Assembly: GCF_011290685.1 (NCBI RefSeq)
Contig: NZ_JAANYN010000003.1
Coordinates: 293,341-357,340 of the forward strand
Source of the DNA: Cyclobacterium plantarum
GTDB taxonomy: Bacteria; Bacteroidota; Bacteroidia; Cytophagales; Cyclobacteriaceae
Direction: 5' to 3'
Length of the DNA stretch: 64,000 bases
The notes under the pieces are model-generated. The model had not been told where the DNA came from, searched no databases, and saw only the letters and a list, made by a program, of their open reading frames with translations. Within the stretch, counting starts at the first letter, position 1. Each line of letters starts with the position of its first letter. The translations under genes were made by a program, and so were the position numbers. Positions 54,201 to 62,086 of the stretch are shown one piece after another.

Positions 54201-54333
54201 GTCCGAGGGAAGGGTGCCCATGGGTGTGGCCGTTATCGGAGGCCTGCTTTTGGCTACCATCCTCACGCTGTTTGTCATCCCTGGAATTTATTCTTATTTG
54301 ACATCTAAAAAAGGCAGATTGACAAGAGTCTAA
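51271..54333 (+). CDS. RND family inner-membrane efflux pump (HAE1/AcrB type)
   Basis: 1020 residues, twelve membrane helices in the 1+5 / 1+5 arrangement with two large periplasmic loops. Helix 4 has GLVVDDAIVVLENIY with the paired proton-relay Asp residues, and the second half has LIGLVTKNGILIVEFANQRK with the relay Lys. This is the drug/proton antiporter (HAE1) pattern, not the heavy-metal type. The operon has adaptor, pump and channel but no repressor gene beside it, so regulation is not visible. Substrates cannot be predicted. Confidence 0.95.
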   Translation: MSSLSTISIRRPVLSIVMSLTIMIFGIIGISFLGIREFPSVDPPVVNVRTTYVGANADVIEAQITEPLEEGINGISGIKSLTSISNDGGSSITVEFEVGADMEAAANDVRDRVSRAQRNLPIDAEPPIVTKQDADTQPIVFLNVQSEQRSLLDLSDIATNIFKERLQTIDGVSEIRIWGEKEYAIRLRMDPLRMASYGITPLDVLTRVQSENVELPTGSIEGQSIELSVRTRSRMSTPDEFNRLIIKEESNNVVRFQDIGNAELAPLNEKTVLKRDGVPMVGVALVPLPGSNSIEIMDEFYRRLDFIQKDLPPDIELGIGFDTTKYIRSSISEVQETILLAFVLVVLIIFLFLRDWRTTFIPVLTIPISLIGVFFIMYFAGFSINVLTLLGIVLSIGLVVDDAIVVLENIYTKIEGGEDPDKAAEKGAEEIFFAVIATTVALAAVFLPVIFLTGTTGRLFREFGVVVAGAVIISSFVALTMTPMLSSKLLKKREKKNWLYTKTEPFFLWLNDLYAGALSSFMKVKWVSFVLLAIMGMGTYYLFNDIPSELAPLEDRGQIRINLAGPEGATFGYMDRVIDEMTEDLMKLVPDAERAGLISVTSPGFGSASTNSGFVRVILKDASERERSQQMIFDDVSEYLKTKTAVRAFGAQEPSIGDRRAGLPIQYVIQAQTLEKLKEIIPVFMERVGQNPAFSFSDVNLKFTKPEIEVEIDREKARNIGVSVQEIARTLQLSYSGQRFDYFIMNGKQYQVVGEMRLEDRNEPINLRMLYVRGEDGQLVQMDNLVRISERSTPPQLYRFNRFVSATVQAQLAAGETVGTGLEEMDKIAAEVLDETYSTDVAGLSKEYRDSSSSLVFAFIFALVLIYLVLSAQFESFMDPLTIMFTVPLAIFGALFSLWLFDFTLNVFSQIGIIMLIGLVTKNGILIVEFANQRKATGMSISEAIEGAAAARFRPILMTSLSTILGILPIALALGAGSEGRVPMGVAVIGGLLLATILTLFVIPGIYSYLTSKKGRLTRV

Positions 54334-54335
54334 TT

Positions 54336-55655
54336 ATGAAGAAATTTTTATTATTACACGTATTGATTGTCTTTTCTTTCCCCCTTTTTGCGCAGGAAGA
54401 GGAAATATTGACTTTTCAAAAAGCGGTTGAAATTGGATTGGAGAATAACCTGGATGTTAAAATAGCTACCAATCAGGTCCTTTTGACGGAAAATGACCGA
54501 AAATTAGGCACCAGCCTATTGATGCCTACCATTGACCTAAACAATACCAGGGGTTATCGCAGAGAAGATACTGAGCAGGCATTCGTCAGTGATCCGGAAA
54601 ATCCCAGGATCATTCCAGGTGCGCAGACAAGAACGAATAATTACAGCCTCGTGGCCATTTATGGCTTTAGTGCCGATGCTGTGGTAGCTTTGCAAAGGTT
54701 AGGGAAACTGACAGAGGTCAGTGAGCTTGAAGCCAAAGTGGTCATTGAAAATACAGTAGCGGCGATAGCTACTGCCTATTACAGATTGGTCCTGGAGCAA
54801 CAGCGGTATGATGTGTTGAACAATACACTGGAGCTGTCTGATGAAAGGTTGGAAATTGCAAAAGCGCAATATGAATTTGGCAGGGCCTCCAAACGAGATT
54901 TTTTAGCGGCTCAGGTGGATTACAATGCAGACCTTACCGCTCTGGTAACCCAGGAACAGGTTATTCAAAATTCAAGAGTCAATCTCAATGAATTGCTGGC
55001 ACTGGGCCTGGACGATAATTTCGCAGTAAGGGATACCATTATCATAGAAGAAAACCTCTCCATGGAGGAGCTGCGGGAAAATGCCTACAGCCAGAACAAG
55101 ATGTTTTTGGTGACACAACGCATGGAAAATGTAGCCTACCTTCAACTCAAGGAATTGAGGGCACAGCGACTTCCAACGATTACGCTTAATGGTTCTTACA
55201 ATGACAATACCCTCAACTCGGATGCAGGATTCCTTTTAAGTAACCAGCAACAGGGAATTAATCTTGGTGCCACAATCAGTTTGAACCTATTTAGCGGACT
55301 TTCCCTTAACCGCCAAATCCAAGGGGCCAAAATTCAAATCAACAACCAGCGGCATTTGATGGAGCAGTATGAAAACCAAATGCAGGCTGATTTACAGCGG
55401 ACCTACAATACCTATCAAAACAGCAAACGCTTGTTGGAAATAGAACGCAAGAATTATGAAGTGGCTGTAGAAAACGCTGATATAGCCCTGGACAGGTTTC
55501 GCCTGGGTATTGCCAATTACCTGGAGTTTAGGGATGCCCAGGTAAACCGCCTGCAGGCAGAAAGCAGATTGATAGAATCCTTGTATACCATTAAGGAAAA
55601 CGAAATAGAATTGATGAGGATTTCAGGAAAAATATATTTCCCGCAGGATATATAA
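54336..55655 (+). CDS. TolC family outer-membrane efflux channel
   Basis: 439 residues: signal peptide ending LFAQ (about 20) and two repeats of the TolC outer-membrane-factor domain, each with long alpha-helical hairpins (for example the Q-x-N-R-L-Q-A-E-S-R-L stretch near the end) and the F-x-x-A-V-E-I-G-L-E-N-N-L opening. It starts 2 bases after the pump stop and ends at a strong terminator, completing the tripartite efflux system. Confidence 0.94.
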   Translation: MKKFLLLHVLIVFSFPLFAQEEEILTFQKAVEIGLENNLDVKIATNQVLLTENDRKLGTSLLMPTIDLNNTRGYRREDTEQAFVSDPENPRIIPGAQTRTNNYSLVAIYGFSADAVVALQRLGKLTEVSELEAKVVIENTVAAIATAYYRLVLEQQRYDVLNNTLELSDERLEIAKAQYEFGRASKRDFLAAQVDYNADLTALVTQEQVIQNSRVNLNELLALGLDDNFAVRDTIIIEENLSMEELRENAYSQNKMFLVTQRMENVAYLQLKELRAQRLPTITLNGSYNDNTLNSDAGFLLSNQQQGINLGATISLNLFSGLSLNRQIQGAKIQINNQRHLMEQYENQMQADLQRTYNTYQNSKRLLEIERKNYEVAVENADIALDRFRLGIANYLEFRDAQVNRLQAESRLIESLYTIKENEIELMRISGKIYFPQDI

Positions 55656-55687
55656 AACATTATTTTCCCTAAATGGGAAATCTGTAG

Positions 55688-55716
55688 AAGCCCGGTAGAT
55701 AATACCGGGCTTTTTT
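55688..55716 (+). terminator. Rho-independent terminator of the efflux operon
   Basis: Perfect arms AAGCCCGGTA (55688-55697) and TACCGGGCTT (55703-55712), 5-base loop, followed by a T-run. Confidence 0.93.
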
Positions 55717-55779
55717 GGTTAATTGAGGATAATGGGCTATAATTGATTTGACCAACGCCCCAACAGGGAGCTATAAAGT

Positions 55780-57180
55780 ATGAGAAAGACTTGGTTTTTT
55801 TTTCTTCAGATCATTTTTTTGCTGCCATTTTTGGATGCATGCCAGTCAGCAGATGTAGAAGAATCAAAGCCTGATTTTTGGGAGTTTCCGGCAGAGCTTG
55901 ATTTTGATGCCATCCAGAACAGGGGATTTATCAGGGCCATCGTGGATAATTCTTCCGCCAGCTATTACATCTATCGGGGAAGAACAATGGGCTACGAGTT
56001 TGAGCTGCTAAGAAACCTTGCCAATAGACTGGGAGTAGGTTTGCGCTTGATTGTCAGGCATGATATAGAGGATGCCTTCAGGTTATTAAACGAAGGAAAG
56101 GCCGATATTGTGGCCATTAATTTTGAGGTAAATGAGGAAAGGAAAAAATATGCCGCTTTTACCCAACCTGTTGGCAGGATGAAAACAGTGGTCGTTCAAA
56201 GAAAAGACAGGACCCATATTGATAGCCTTGCTGAACTGGACCAGAAGAAGATCTATATCAAGAAAGGAACGATATACAAGGACCGTCTGCTTTCTCTTCA
56301 GGATTCCCTGAAGTTGAACTTTACTTTGGAAGAAGAAAATACCGGCCTGGAGAATCTAATCAATAAAGTGGTACAAGAAGAAATTGATTATACGGTTGTG
56401 GATGATGATGTGGCTCTGGTCAATGCGACTTATTATGACAATCTTGATGTTAGCCTTATGGTTAGTCAGGCAAACCCGGTTTCATGGGCAGTAAGAAAAA
56501 ATGCTCCTGATTTACTAAACCGGATCGATGAGTGGATTGCCCGGATAGACCGGACCGGATATAAAGCCATCCTCTATCACAAGTATTTTTTGAACAAGAA
56601 AAACAGTTATTACCGTACCTCTTCTGCCTTTTCTTCCGTTTCGGGCGGGAGAATTTCCAAATACGATGAAATCATAAAGGATGGTGCGGATCAGCTTGGC
56701 TGGGATTGGCGCTTGCTTGCTGCGCTGGTTTACAAAGAAAGCCGTTTCAATAATTCAGCCGTTTCCTATGCCGGTGCCGTAGGTTTGCTTCAACTGATGC
56801 CCGTCACCTTACAAAGGTTCGGTGTCAATGATCCCAATAACCCCAATGAGAGCTTAAGGGGTGGTGTAAGTTACCTCAAATACCTGGATGGATTCTGGAT
56901 GGAAAGGGTACCGGACAACACCGAAAGGATTAAATTTATTCTTGCCTCCTACAATGTAGGGCACGGGCATGTGCAGGATGCCTGGAGACTGGCTTATAAA
57001 TACGGAAAAGATACCCGCCGATGGCAAAATGTTGCCTATTACCTGGAAAGGAAATCCCAACCCGAAATTTACAGAGATCCCTGGGTAAAAAGTGGCTATG
57101 CCAAAGGGCATGTCACGGTAAGGTATGTTCGGGAGGTGTATGGTTTGTATGAGTCTTACAAGGTATTGGTGGAATCTTAG
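55780..57180 (+). CDS. MltF-like membrane-bound lytic transglycosylase lipoprotein
   Basis: 466 residues. Lipobox LDAC (Cys 21), then a periplasmic-binding-protein-like domain (about 45-270, with GYEFELLRNLANRLGV and KADIVAINFEVNEERK), then a C-terminal SLT domain (about 295-440) with the catalytic Glu 320 in YKESRFN and the GAVGLLQLMP motif (332-341). This is the MltF layout: the N-terminal domain senses muropeptides and regulates cleavage of glycan strands in peptidoglycan. Its stop overlaps the stop of the convergent desaturase gene by 4 bases, so there is no terminator between them. Confidence 0.93.
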   Translation: MRKTWFFFLQIIFLLPFLDACQSADVEESKPDFWEFPAELDFDAIQNRGFIRAIVDNSSASYYIYRGRTMGYEFELLRNLANRLGVGLRLIVRHDIEDAFRLLNEGKADIVAINFEVNEERKKYAAFTQPVGRMKTVVVQRKDRTHIDSLAELDQKKIYIKKGTIYKDRLLSLQDSLKLNFTLEEENTGLENLINKVVQEEIDYTVVDDDVALVNATYYDNLDVSLMVSQANPVSWAVRKNAPDLLNRIDEWIARIDRTGYKAILYHKYFLNKKNSYYRTSSAFSSVSGGRISKYDEIIKDGADQLGWDWRLLAALVYKESRFNNSAVSYAGAVGLLQLMPVTLQRFGVNDPNNPNESLRGGVSYLKYLDGFWMERVPDNTERIKFILASYNVGHGHVQDAWRLAYKYGKDTRRWQNVAYYLERKSQPEIYRDPWVKSGYAKGHVTVRYVREVYGLYESYKVLVES

Positions 57181-58646
57181 GCTTTGGGAATCAGGTCGCA
57201 CATGATCCTGGCAGAAAGCAGACACAAGGGTATCCCCCCTCCTGGGTGCACACTTCCCCCACAGAAATAAAGTCCTTTTATACTTGAAGAAAAATTGGCA
57301 TGCCGCAAAAATGCAGCGTACCTGTTGTTTGAACTGTTCCCATAAAGTGCCCCATTTGCAGAAGACGTTTTAGACTCTATGGTAATGGGATCGAGTATTT
57401 CTTCTACCGCAATCAGGGGTTCAATATCTGTATGGAGCGTGCGGTTGATTTTATGGATGATGGACGCTCTGGCCCTGGCCTTTAACAGTTCCCAGTTTTG
57501 CCCCTGGTTATTGGGTACATTGATCATGGTAAACCAATTCATGCAGTTTTCCGGGGCATCGTCTTTTTTATGAACTGAAGTGATGTTGATGTAAACGGTA
57601 GGATCTTCAGAAATGCTTTTTTTGTGGAAAATATGGTCAAATTCCCCTGCATAATCTTCACTAAACAAGATATTGTGGAGGTCCAGTTCAGGAAATTCTT
57701 TCCTGATTCCCCAGTAAAATATCAATGCAGAACTGGATTTGGGCTGTTGCAAAAACCTGGTTGGCTGATCCTGGTCTTTGAGAATGGTCTTATAGGCGTT
57801 TACCATATCCATATTATTGACTACCAGGTCTGAAGCCTGAAACCTGCCCTGAACCACCACGCCTTTGGTCACTTGCTTTTCAACCACAATTTTATCCACA
57901 GGTTTGTTAAATGAAAAACTTACTCCCAGATCAGTGGCAAGCGTATACAGGCTTTGGGTGATGGCATGCATTCCTTTTTCAGGAAAATAGGCTCCCCTAT
58001 TAAATTCAAGATGGGGAATGATGTTCAGGGTAGCGGGTGTTTGGTAGGGATTGGAGCCATTGTAGGTGGCATATCTGTTAAAAAGTTGCACCAGCTTTTC
58101 ATTGTCAAAATGATTTTTGTTGGCCTGGTTCATGGTATTGAACAAGCCCAATTTGCCCAATCTCAGGTAAGCCTTTAAGGCTTTTTTGTTTATCCAGGTG
58201 CTCCACTTGTGCAGGGACCTGTGCATGAAAAGCGGAGCGAGGTAATTGTAAATGTATGCGGATTTGTCAAGTGCCTTTTTGATATTTTCAGGGTTTTCCC
58301 CCAAGTTTATTTGTACTTCATTTGCAAACGCCTCCCTGTCGGCAAAAGTCCGGAGACGGGTGCCATCCTCCCAAAAATAATGGCAATTCACTTCTAGCCG
58401 CTTATAGTGAAAATGGTCTCGGGCAGTTTTACCTGAAAGAGCGAACAGTTCATCTACCTGTTCGGGTAAGGTGAAAAGGGATGGGCCCATATCAAAGCGA
58501 TAGCCCTGGATCGAAATTTCAGAAAGCTTCCCTCCCGGGTAGGCATTGGACTCAAAAACCTGTACCTGATACCCCTTATTGGCCAGCCTGATACTTGCTG
58601 CCAGTCCTGCAATTCCCGAGCCGACTACAATTGCTTTTTTTCCCAT
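57177..58646 (-). CDS. CrtI/CrtD-family carotenoid desaturase
   Basis: 489 residues. N-terminal FAD-binding Rossmann motif VVGSGIAGLAASIRLANKG (7-25) with YPGGKLSE, GYRFDMGPSLFTLP, and the C-terminal signature GLYFCGGSVHPGGGIPLCLLSA (the run begins near 462), which bind the flavin. CrtI-like enzymes desaturate phytoene; CrtD-like ones introduce a 3,4 double bond in hydroxylated carotenoids. In Bacteroidota crtI usually sits next to crtB, and no crtB or other carotenoid gene is near, so CrtD-type is slightly favoured. Which one it is cannot be settled by eye. Start is 35 bases after the upstream FrnE-like gene's stop, so the two may share a transcript. Confidence 0.85.
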   Translation of the reverse strand: MGKKAIVVGSGIAGLAASIRLANKGYQVQVFESNAYPGGKLSEISIQGYRFDMGPSLFTLPEQVDELFALSGKTARDHFHYKRLEVNCHYFWEDGTRLRTFADREAFANEVQINLGENPENIKKALDKSAYIYNYLAPLFMHRSLHKWSTWINKKALKAYLRLGKLGLFNTMNQANKNHFDNEKLVQLFNRYATYNGSNPYQTPATLNIIPHLEFNRGAYFPEKGMHAITQSLYTLATDLGVSFSFNKPVDKIVVEKQVTKGVVVQGRFQASDLVVNNMDMVNAYKTILKDQDQPTRFLQQPKSSSALIFYWGIRKEFPELDLHNILFSEDYAGEFDHIFHKKSISEDPTVYINITSVHKKDDAPENCMNWFTMINVPNNQGQNWELLKARARASIIHKINRTLHTDIEPLIAVEEILDPITIESKTSSANGALYGNSSNNRYAAFLRHANFSSSIKGLYFCGGSVHPGGGIPLCLLSARIMCDLIPKA

Positions 58647-58681
58647 ATTTGTAAAACTAAAAGGAAATGGAAGAGTTCAGG

Positions 58682-59329
58682 TTAAATCAGGGATTCCGTT
58701 TTCCATTCCTTGAATGCCTGTGATAGGGTGTTCTGAAATACTTCAGCTTCCTGAGCACCGCTAACGGCATATTTCCTGTCAAAAACAAAAAATGGAACTC
58801 CTTTAATCCCCAATTGCCGGGCTTCCAGGATATCCTTTTTTACCTCAGCAGCATATTGGTCTCCGGCCAGTATTTTATCCGCTTCTTTCAATCCGATTTC
58901 TTCCGACAAATGAATCAGGGTCTCTTTGTCATCAATATTTTCCTCCTCGGTAAAATAGGCTTTTAAAAATCGCTCCTTCGCCTGTTGCTGAAGGTTCTGG
59001 CCCCTGGCATGATGCAACAACCTGTGGGCCTGAAAGGTGTTGGCAACAATGGCTTTTTCCAATTGATAATCCAACCCGACAGCAGTTGCCTGCCTTGCGA
59101 CATGTGCGTTCATTTCCCCGACCTGCTCCAGGGTCATGCCTTTTTCCCTGGCCAAAAAATCGTTGACGGACCTATCAGGATCGGTTTGCATGTCGGGCAT
59201 TAACTGGAAACTCCTGTAAATTATCTGCAGTTCATCAGACAGCTCAAAAGTCTGCAAGGCTTTTTCAAATTTACGTTTGCCTATGTAGCAAAAGGGGCAA
59301 ACAATATCACTCCAAATTTCTATTTGCAT
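58682..59329 (-). CDS. DsbA family (FrnE-like) oxidoreductase
   Basis: 215 residues from the ATG at 59329. Thioredoxin fold with active-site CPFC (Cys 11 and 14) right at the N-terminus, the long helical insertion and C-terminal GVPFFVFDRKYAVSGAQ with the cis-Pro. There is no signal peptide, so unlike DsbA it is cytoplasmic, as FrnE-type proteins are; these act in oxidative-stress tolerance or polyketide tailoring. The frame runs open to 59386, but the family starts with M-x-I-E-I-W-S-D, which matches the chosen Met. Confidence 0.9.
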   Translation of the reverse strand: MQIEIWSDIVCPFCYIGKRKFEKALQTFELSDELQIIYRSFQLMPDMQTDPDRSVNDFLAREKGMTLEQVGEMNAHVARQATAVGLDYQLEKAIVANTFQAHRLLHHARGQNLQQQAKERFLKAYFTEEENIDDKETLIHLSEEIGLKEADKILAGDQYAAEVKKDILEARQLGIKGVPFFVFDRKYAVSGAQEAEVFQNTLSQAFKEWKTESLI

Positions 59330-59594
59330 GTCAGTACTTAATTTTAGGGCGAATAACATCGAACCGCGAATCCACAGAACAAACAATTGATAGGCGGGCT
59401 TCGGTTCAGTCTATGCGGATTATTTAAGAAACCATAAAAGGGTAATAGTAACTTGTGGAGTACAGGTTTTGATATTTTAGCCACAGATTTTCACGAAATG
59501 GAGGTACAAATCACCTTCAGCAAGGTTTTTGATATAAAATACACTAACTTGATCAACCGAATAGCATTTTATTTCCATATAATATTGATGTAGT

Positions 59595-59936
59595 ATGACA
59601 GAGATCATTACCACCATTAAAAAATTGATAGAAGTAAGGTTTAAAATCTTAAAATCTGAAATCCTGGATGAGATTAGTAGCATTGCCGCGAGGGTAGGCA
59701 TCTTATTGCTAATGGTTTTGGCGGGGTCTTTTATCCTGTTGTTTGGCAGTATATCGCTTGCTTTTTATTTTAGCGAACTTCATGGAAGCACTTCCGTGGG
59801 GTTTTTATTATTGACGGGAATTTACTTTTTGTTATTCATCATCTTATACCTGGTAAGGAATGCCAATTTTGTTCAAAAAGGGCTTAAAAATTCACTTTCC
59901 CGGTACGTGTTTTTATTCAAGAGTAAAAAAGATTGA
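59595..59936 (+). CDS. Holin-like membrane protein (phage holin superfamily, chromosomal type)
   Basis: 113 residues: an amphipathic N-terminal helix (about 1-30), two membrane helices (about 33-55 and 68-90) and a basic tail. This is the layout of the chromosomal phage-holin-3-6 type proteins, which are widespread in Bacteroidota and Proteobacteria and not part of prophages. No phage gene is nearby. It is followed 2 bases later by a small basic protein gene and then the GGGP-synthase-family gene. Function unknown; an envelope role is inferred. Confidence 0.75.
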   Translation: MTEIITTIKKLIEVRFKILKSEILDEISSIAARVGILLLMVLAGSFILLFGSISLAFYFSELHGSTSVGFLLLTGIYFLLFIILYLVRNANFVQKGLKNSLSRYVFLFKSKKD

Positions 59937-59938
59937 TC

Positions 59939-60271
59939 ATGGATGAAGCATTAAAAAGACAATCTGAGGAATTGGAACAAACCCTTCAGAAACAGCTGGA
60001 GTTGTTGAAGCAGGATTCCAGGGTGTATATCAAAGTAGGAGGTATAGCCTTGTTGGGAGGGTTATTGGCTGTGGGTACCACCAGGTTATTTTCCGGGAGC
60101 GGCAAAAAAACGCAGGCGATAAAAAGGAGCAAAGGAAAACAAAAAAAGAAATTCAGCATACTGCGAAATATCAGAAACAGGTTTTTTTGGATGGCCCTTG
60201 ATTATGGTAAGTCAAGGCTTTTGGAGCAGTTGGTAGCAAAAGCTAGTGAAGAGAATGAACAAGGGAAGTGA
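59939..60271 (+). CDS. Small membrane-associated protein of unknown function
   Basis: 110 residues. An N-terminal coiled-coil helix (E/Q/L-rich, about 3-30), one membrane helix (about 36-52) and a very basic Lys/Arg stretch (about 56-80), then another helix. I recognise no family; proteins of this layout often follow holin-like genes in Bacteroidota. The frame also has a TTG at 59933, but the ATG at 59939 follows the preceding stop by 2 bases. Its 3' end overlaps the next gene. Confidence 0.65.
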   Translation: MDEALKRQSEELEQTLQKQLELLKQDSRVYIKVGGIALLGGLLAVGTTRLFSGSGKKTQAIKRSKGKQKKKFSILRNIRNRFFWMALDYGKSRLLEQLVAKASEENEQGK

Positions 60272-61034
60272 ACTGAGAGACCTTCTTCTCCAAAGAAAAA
60301 AGGAAGGGTCCAAAAGCCTGGCCCTTTTGATAGATCCTGAAAAAATGGATCAACAAACTTCTTTCGATGAACTGATCCAAAGTTCTTCTGACTTTGCCAT
60401 CGACTTTTTCTTTGTGGGTGGAAGTCTGGTAAACCGGGATAAACTGACCGCCTGTCTTCAACGGATAAAAAGACTTGCTGCTGGAAGCGTTCCCATCATC
60501 CTTTTTCCGGGAAGCGCCATGCAGCTTTCAGAAGAGGCAGATGGTATTTTATTTCTATCCCTTATATCCGGTAGAAATCCGGAATTGCTGATAGGACAAC
60601 ATGTACTTGCAGCGCCAAGTTTGGCCAAAAGTGCTTTGGAGATCATCCCTACGGGATACATGCTGGTCAATGGGGGAAATGCGACCAGTGTGGAATATAT
60701 CAGTCAAACCATCCCGATTCCCCATGACAAACCCGATTTGGCAGTGGCCACTGCGCTGGCCGGAAAATACCTTGGCTTATCGGTGTTTTATTTGGATGCC
60801 GGGAGTGGGGCAGAGCTACCGGTTTCTTCTGAAATGATCCATGCAGTAAATCGACATACAGGGTACCCATTGATTGTAGGGGGAGGGATTAATTCTTTGG
60901 CCAGGGCAAAGCAGGCCTGGAAGGCTGGTGCTGATGTGCTGGTCATTGGCAATGGGGCAGAAAAAAACCCCAGCCTGATAGCCGAGGTCCTTCACTATGC
61001 CAAATGTTATAATGCCTCACTGAACGTTAATTAA
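60255..61034 (+). CDS. Geranylgeranylglyceryl phosphate synthase family protein (PcrB/GGGPS group)
   Basis: 259 residues from the ATG at 60255 (a GTG at 60246 is also possible). TIM-barrel prenyltransferase: LLIDPEKMD binds glycerol-1-phosphate with Mg, FFVGGS follows, and YLDAGSGAELPV and GGGINS (phosphate-binding) are the family signatures. Archaea use it to make ether lipids; Bacteroidota carry group II members and the Flavobacterium johnsoniae enzyme has been reported to make GGGP from G1P and geranylgeranyl diphosphate, while Bacillus PcrB uses heptaprenyl diphosphate. The end product in Bacteroidota is unclear. It overlaps the previous gene by 17 bases and the convergent AraC gene by 18. 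Confidence 0.9.
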   Translation: MNKGSELRDLLLQRKKEGSKSLALLIDPEKMDQQTSFDELIQSSSDFAIDFFFVGGSLVNRDKLTACLQRIKRLAAGSVPIILFPGSAMQLSEEADGILFLSLISGRNPELLIGQHVLAAPSLAKSALEIIPTGYMLVNGGNATSVEYISQTIPIPHDKPDLAVATALAGKYLGLSVFYLDAGSGAELPVSSEMIHAVNRHTGYPLIVGGGINSLARAKQAWKAGADVLVIGNGAEKNPSLIAEVLHYAKCYNASLNVN

Positions 61035-61946
61035 AGATTCTCTTCTTCTCATTTTACCGGCAGGTAGTCCATACATCATTTTAAATCTTCTGCAAAAGTA
61101 GGCTGTATCTTTATAACCTACTTCCTTGCCTATATCGCGGATACTTTTTTTAGTGGTTCTGAGTAATTCTACGGCAGCTTCCATCCTTTGGTATTCGATA
61201 TAATCCTGTGGGTTGATCCCTGTAAGCATTTTGAAATACTGGCCAACATAGTCTTCCGAGACATTGGCCACTTTTGCAAGAACCTTGTTAGACAGGTCTC
61301 CCCCAATGTTCTTTTTAATGTAATTAAACATGTCAATAAGCCTGGGATCTTTGAAGTAGGTACTATTGGTGGACAATTCCTCAACAAAAAGCCTGTTTTT
61401 TAAGATATGCCTGACAAGTTCTACTACCAGTAGTTCGGTATATAACTTGATCACCCTTTCCTTACCTGGGGTAGCTTGTTCGGATTCTTTTACCACATCT
61501 TCAATGATAGATGCGATCCTGTCATTGAAACGAATTACAAATGCGGGAATCCCGAGAGAATTAAAAAAATTAACCACATCGAAAACCTTTGCTTCAAAGG
61601 AAAGTGAGGTGATGCAGTCATTTTCCTCATTTTTAATGTCTTTAAAACTTATGGTTTGGAGGTACTTCTTTTTGTTCTCCAAAAAACTTTCATTGTTTGT
61701 TTCGTTCCTTTTGGTGACCGTACCAAAAGAAACCTTCGTAGACCTGGCAGCAGGAATAAAAAGTATTTCTCCCTCATTTACAGACTCTTGGTCCTCTCCA
61801 AAATTTAAAGAACCCCTGTGAAGAAGGATGGCTGTGTTTTCAGAATCTGAATAATCGGTGATGGTAACGGGCCGTTCTATTTTAAAGTTGTTTCCTTTAA
61901 CGTACCTAACTCCAACCGACTCGATCACCTTATTGTAATATTCCAT
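61017..61946 (-). CDS. AraC family transcriptional regulator
   Basis: 309 residues. N-terminal cupin-like sensing region (about 20-110, GEILFIPAARSTKVSFG), a linker helix segment, and a C-terminal double helix-turn-helix of AraC type (about 205-305) with LAKVANVSEDYVGQYFKMLTG and the second-motif signature IRDIGKEVGYKDTAYFCRRFK. It should bind DNA as a dimer in response to an unknown ligand. It is the only clear transcription factor in the window. Targets cannot be inferred. Convergent with, and overlapping by 18 bases, the GGGP-synthase-family gene. Confidence 0.93.
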   Translation of the reverse strand: MEYYNKVIESVGVRYVKGNNFKIERPVTITDYSDSENTAILLHRGSLNFGEDQESVNEGEILFIPAARSTKVSFGTVTKRNETNNESFLENKKKYLQTISFKDIKNEENDCITSLSFEAKVFDVVNFFNSLGIPAFVIRFNDRIASIIEDVVKESEQATPGKERVIKLYTELLVVELVRHILKNRLFVEELSTNSTYFKDPRLIDMFNYIKKNIGGDLSNKVLAKVANVSEDYVGQYFKMLTGINPQDYIEYQRMEAAVELLRTTKKSIRDIGKEVGYKDTAYFCRRFKMMYGLPAGKMRRRESLINVQ

Positions 61947-61972
61947 GATTAGTGCCTTTAGGTTTACTTAAG

Positions 61973-62007
61973 CAAAAGTATATTATTTTTTTGATTTGTT
62001 AGGACAA
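61973..62007 (-). promoter_or_regulatory. Candidate promoter of the AraC-type regulator gene
   Basis: Minus strand TTG (62007-62005), 24-base spacer, TACTTTTG (61980-61973), matching TAnnTTTG; the spacer is somewhat long. The leader would be about 20 bases. Confidence 0.4.
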
Positions 62008-62086
62008 TTATAGATAAAAAATTAGAATAAACTAAATTTCGATATGAAAATTAATATATTTTTTTAAAAATCCATAGCTTATGCAA

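Noticed and set aside
59595-59936. Prophage indicated by a holin-like gene
   Set aside because: No phage structural, integrase or lysin gene is nearby; the chromosomal holin-like family is common outside prophages.
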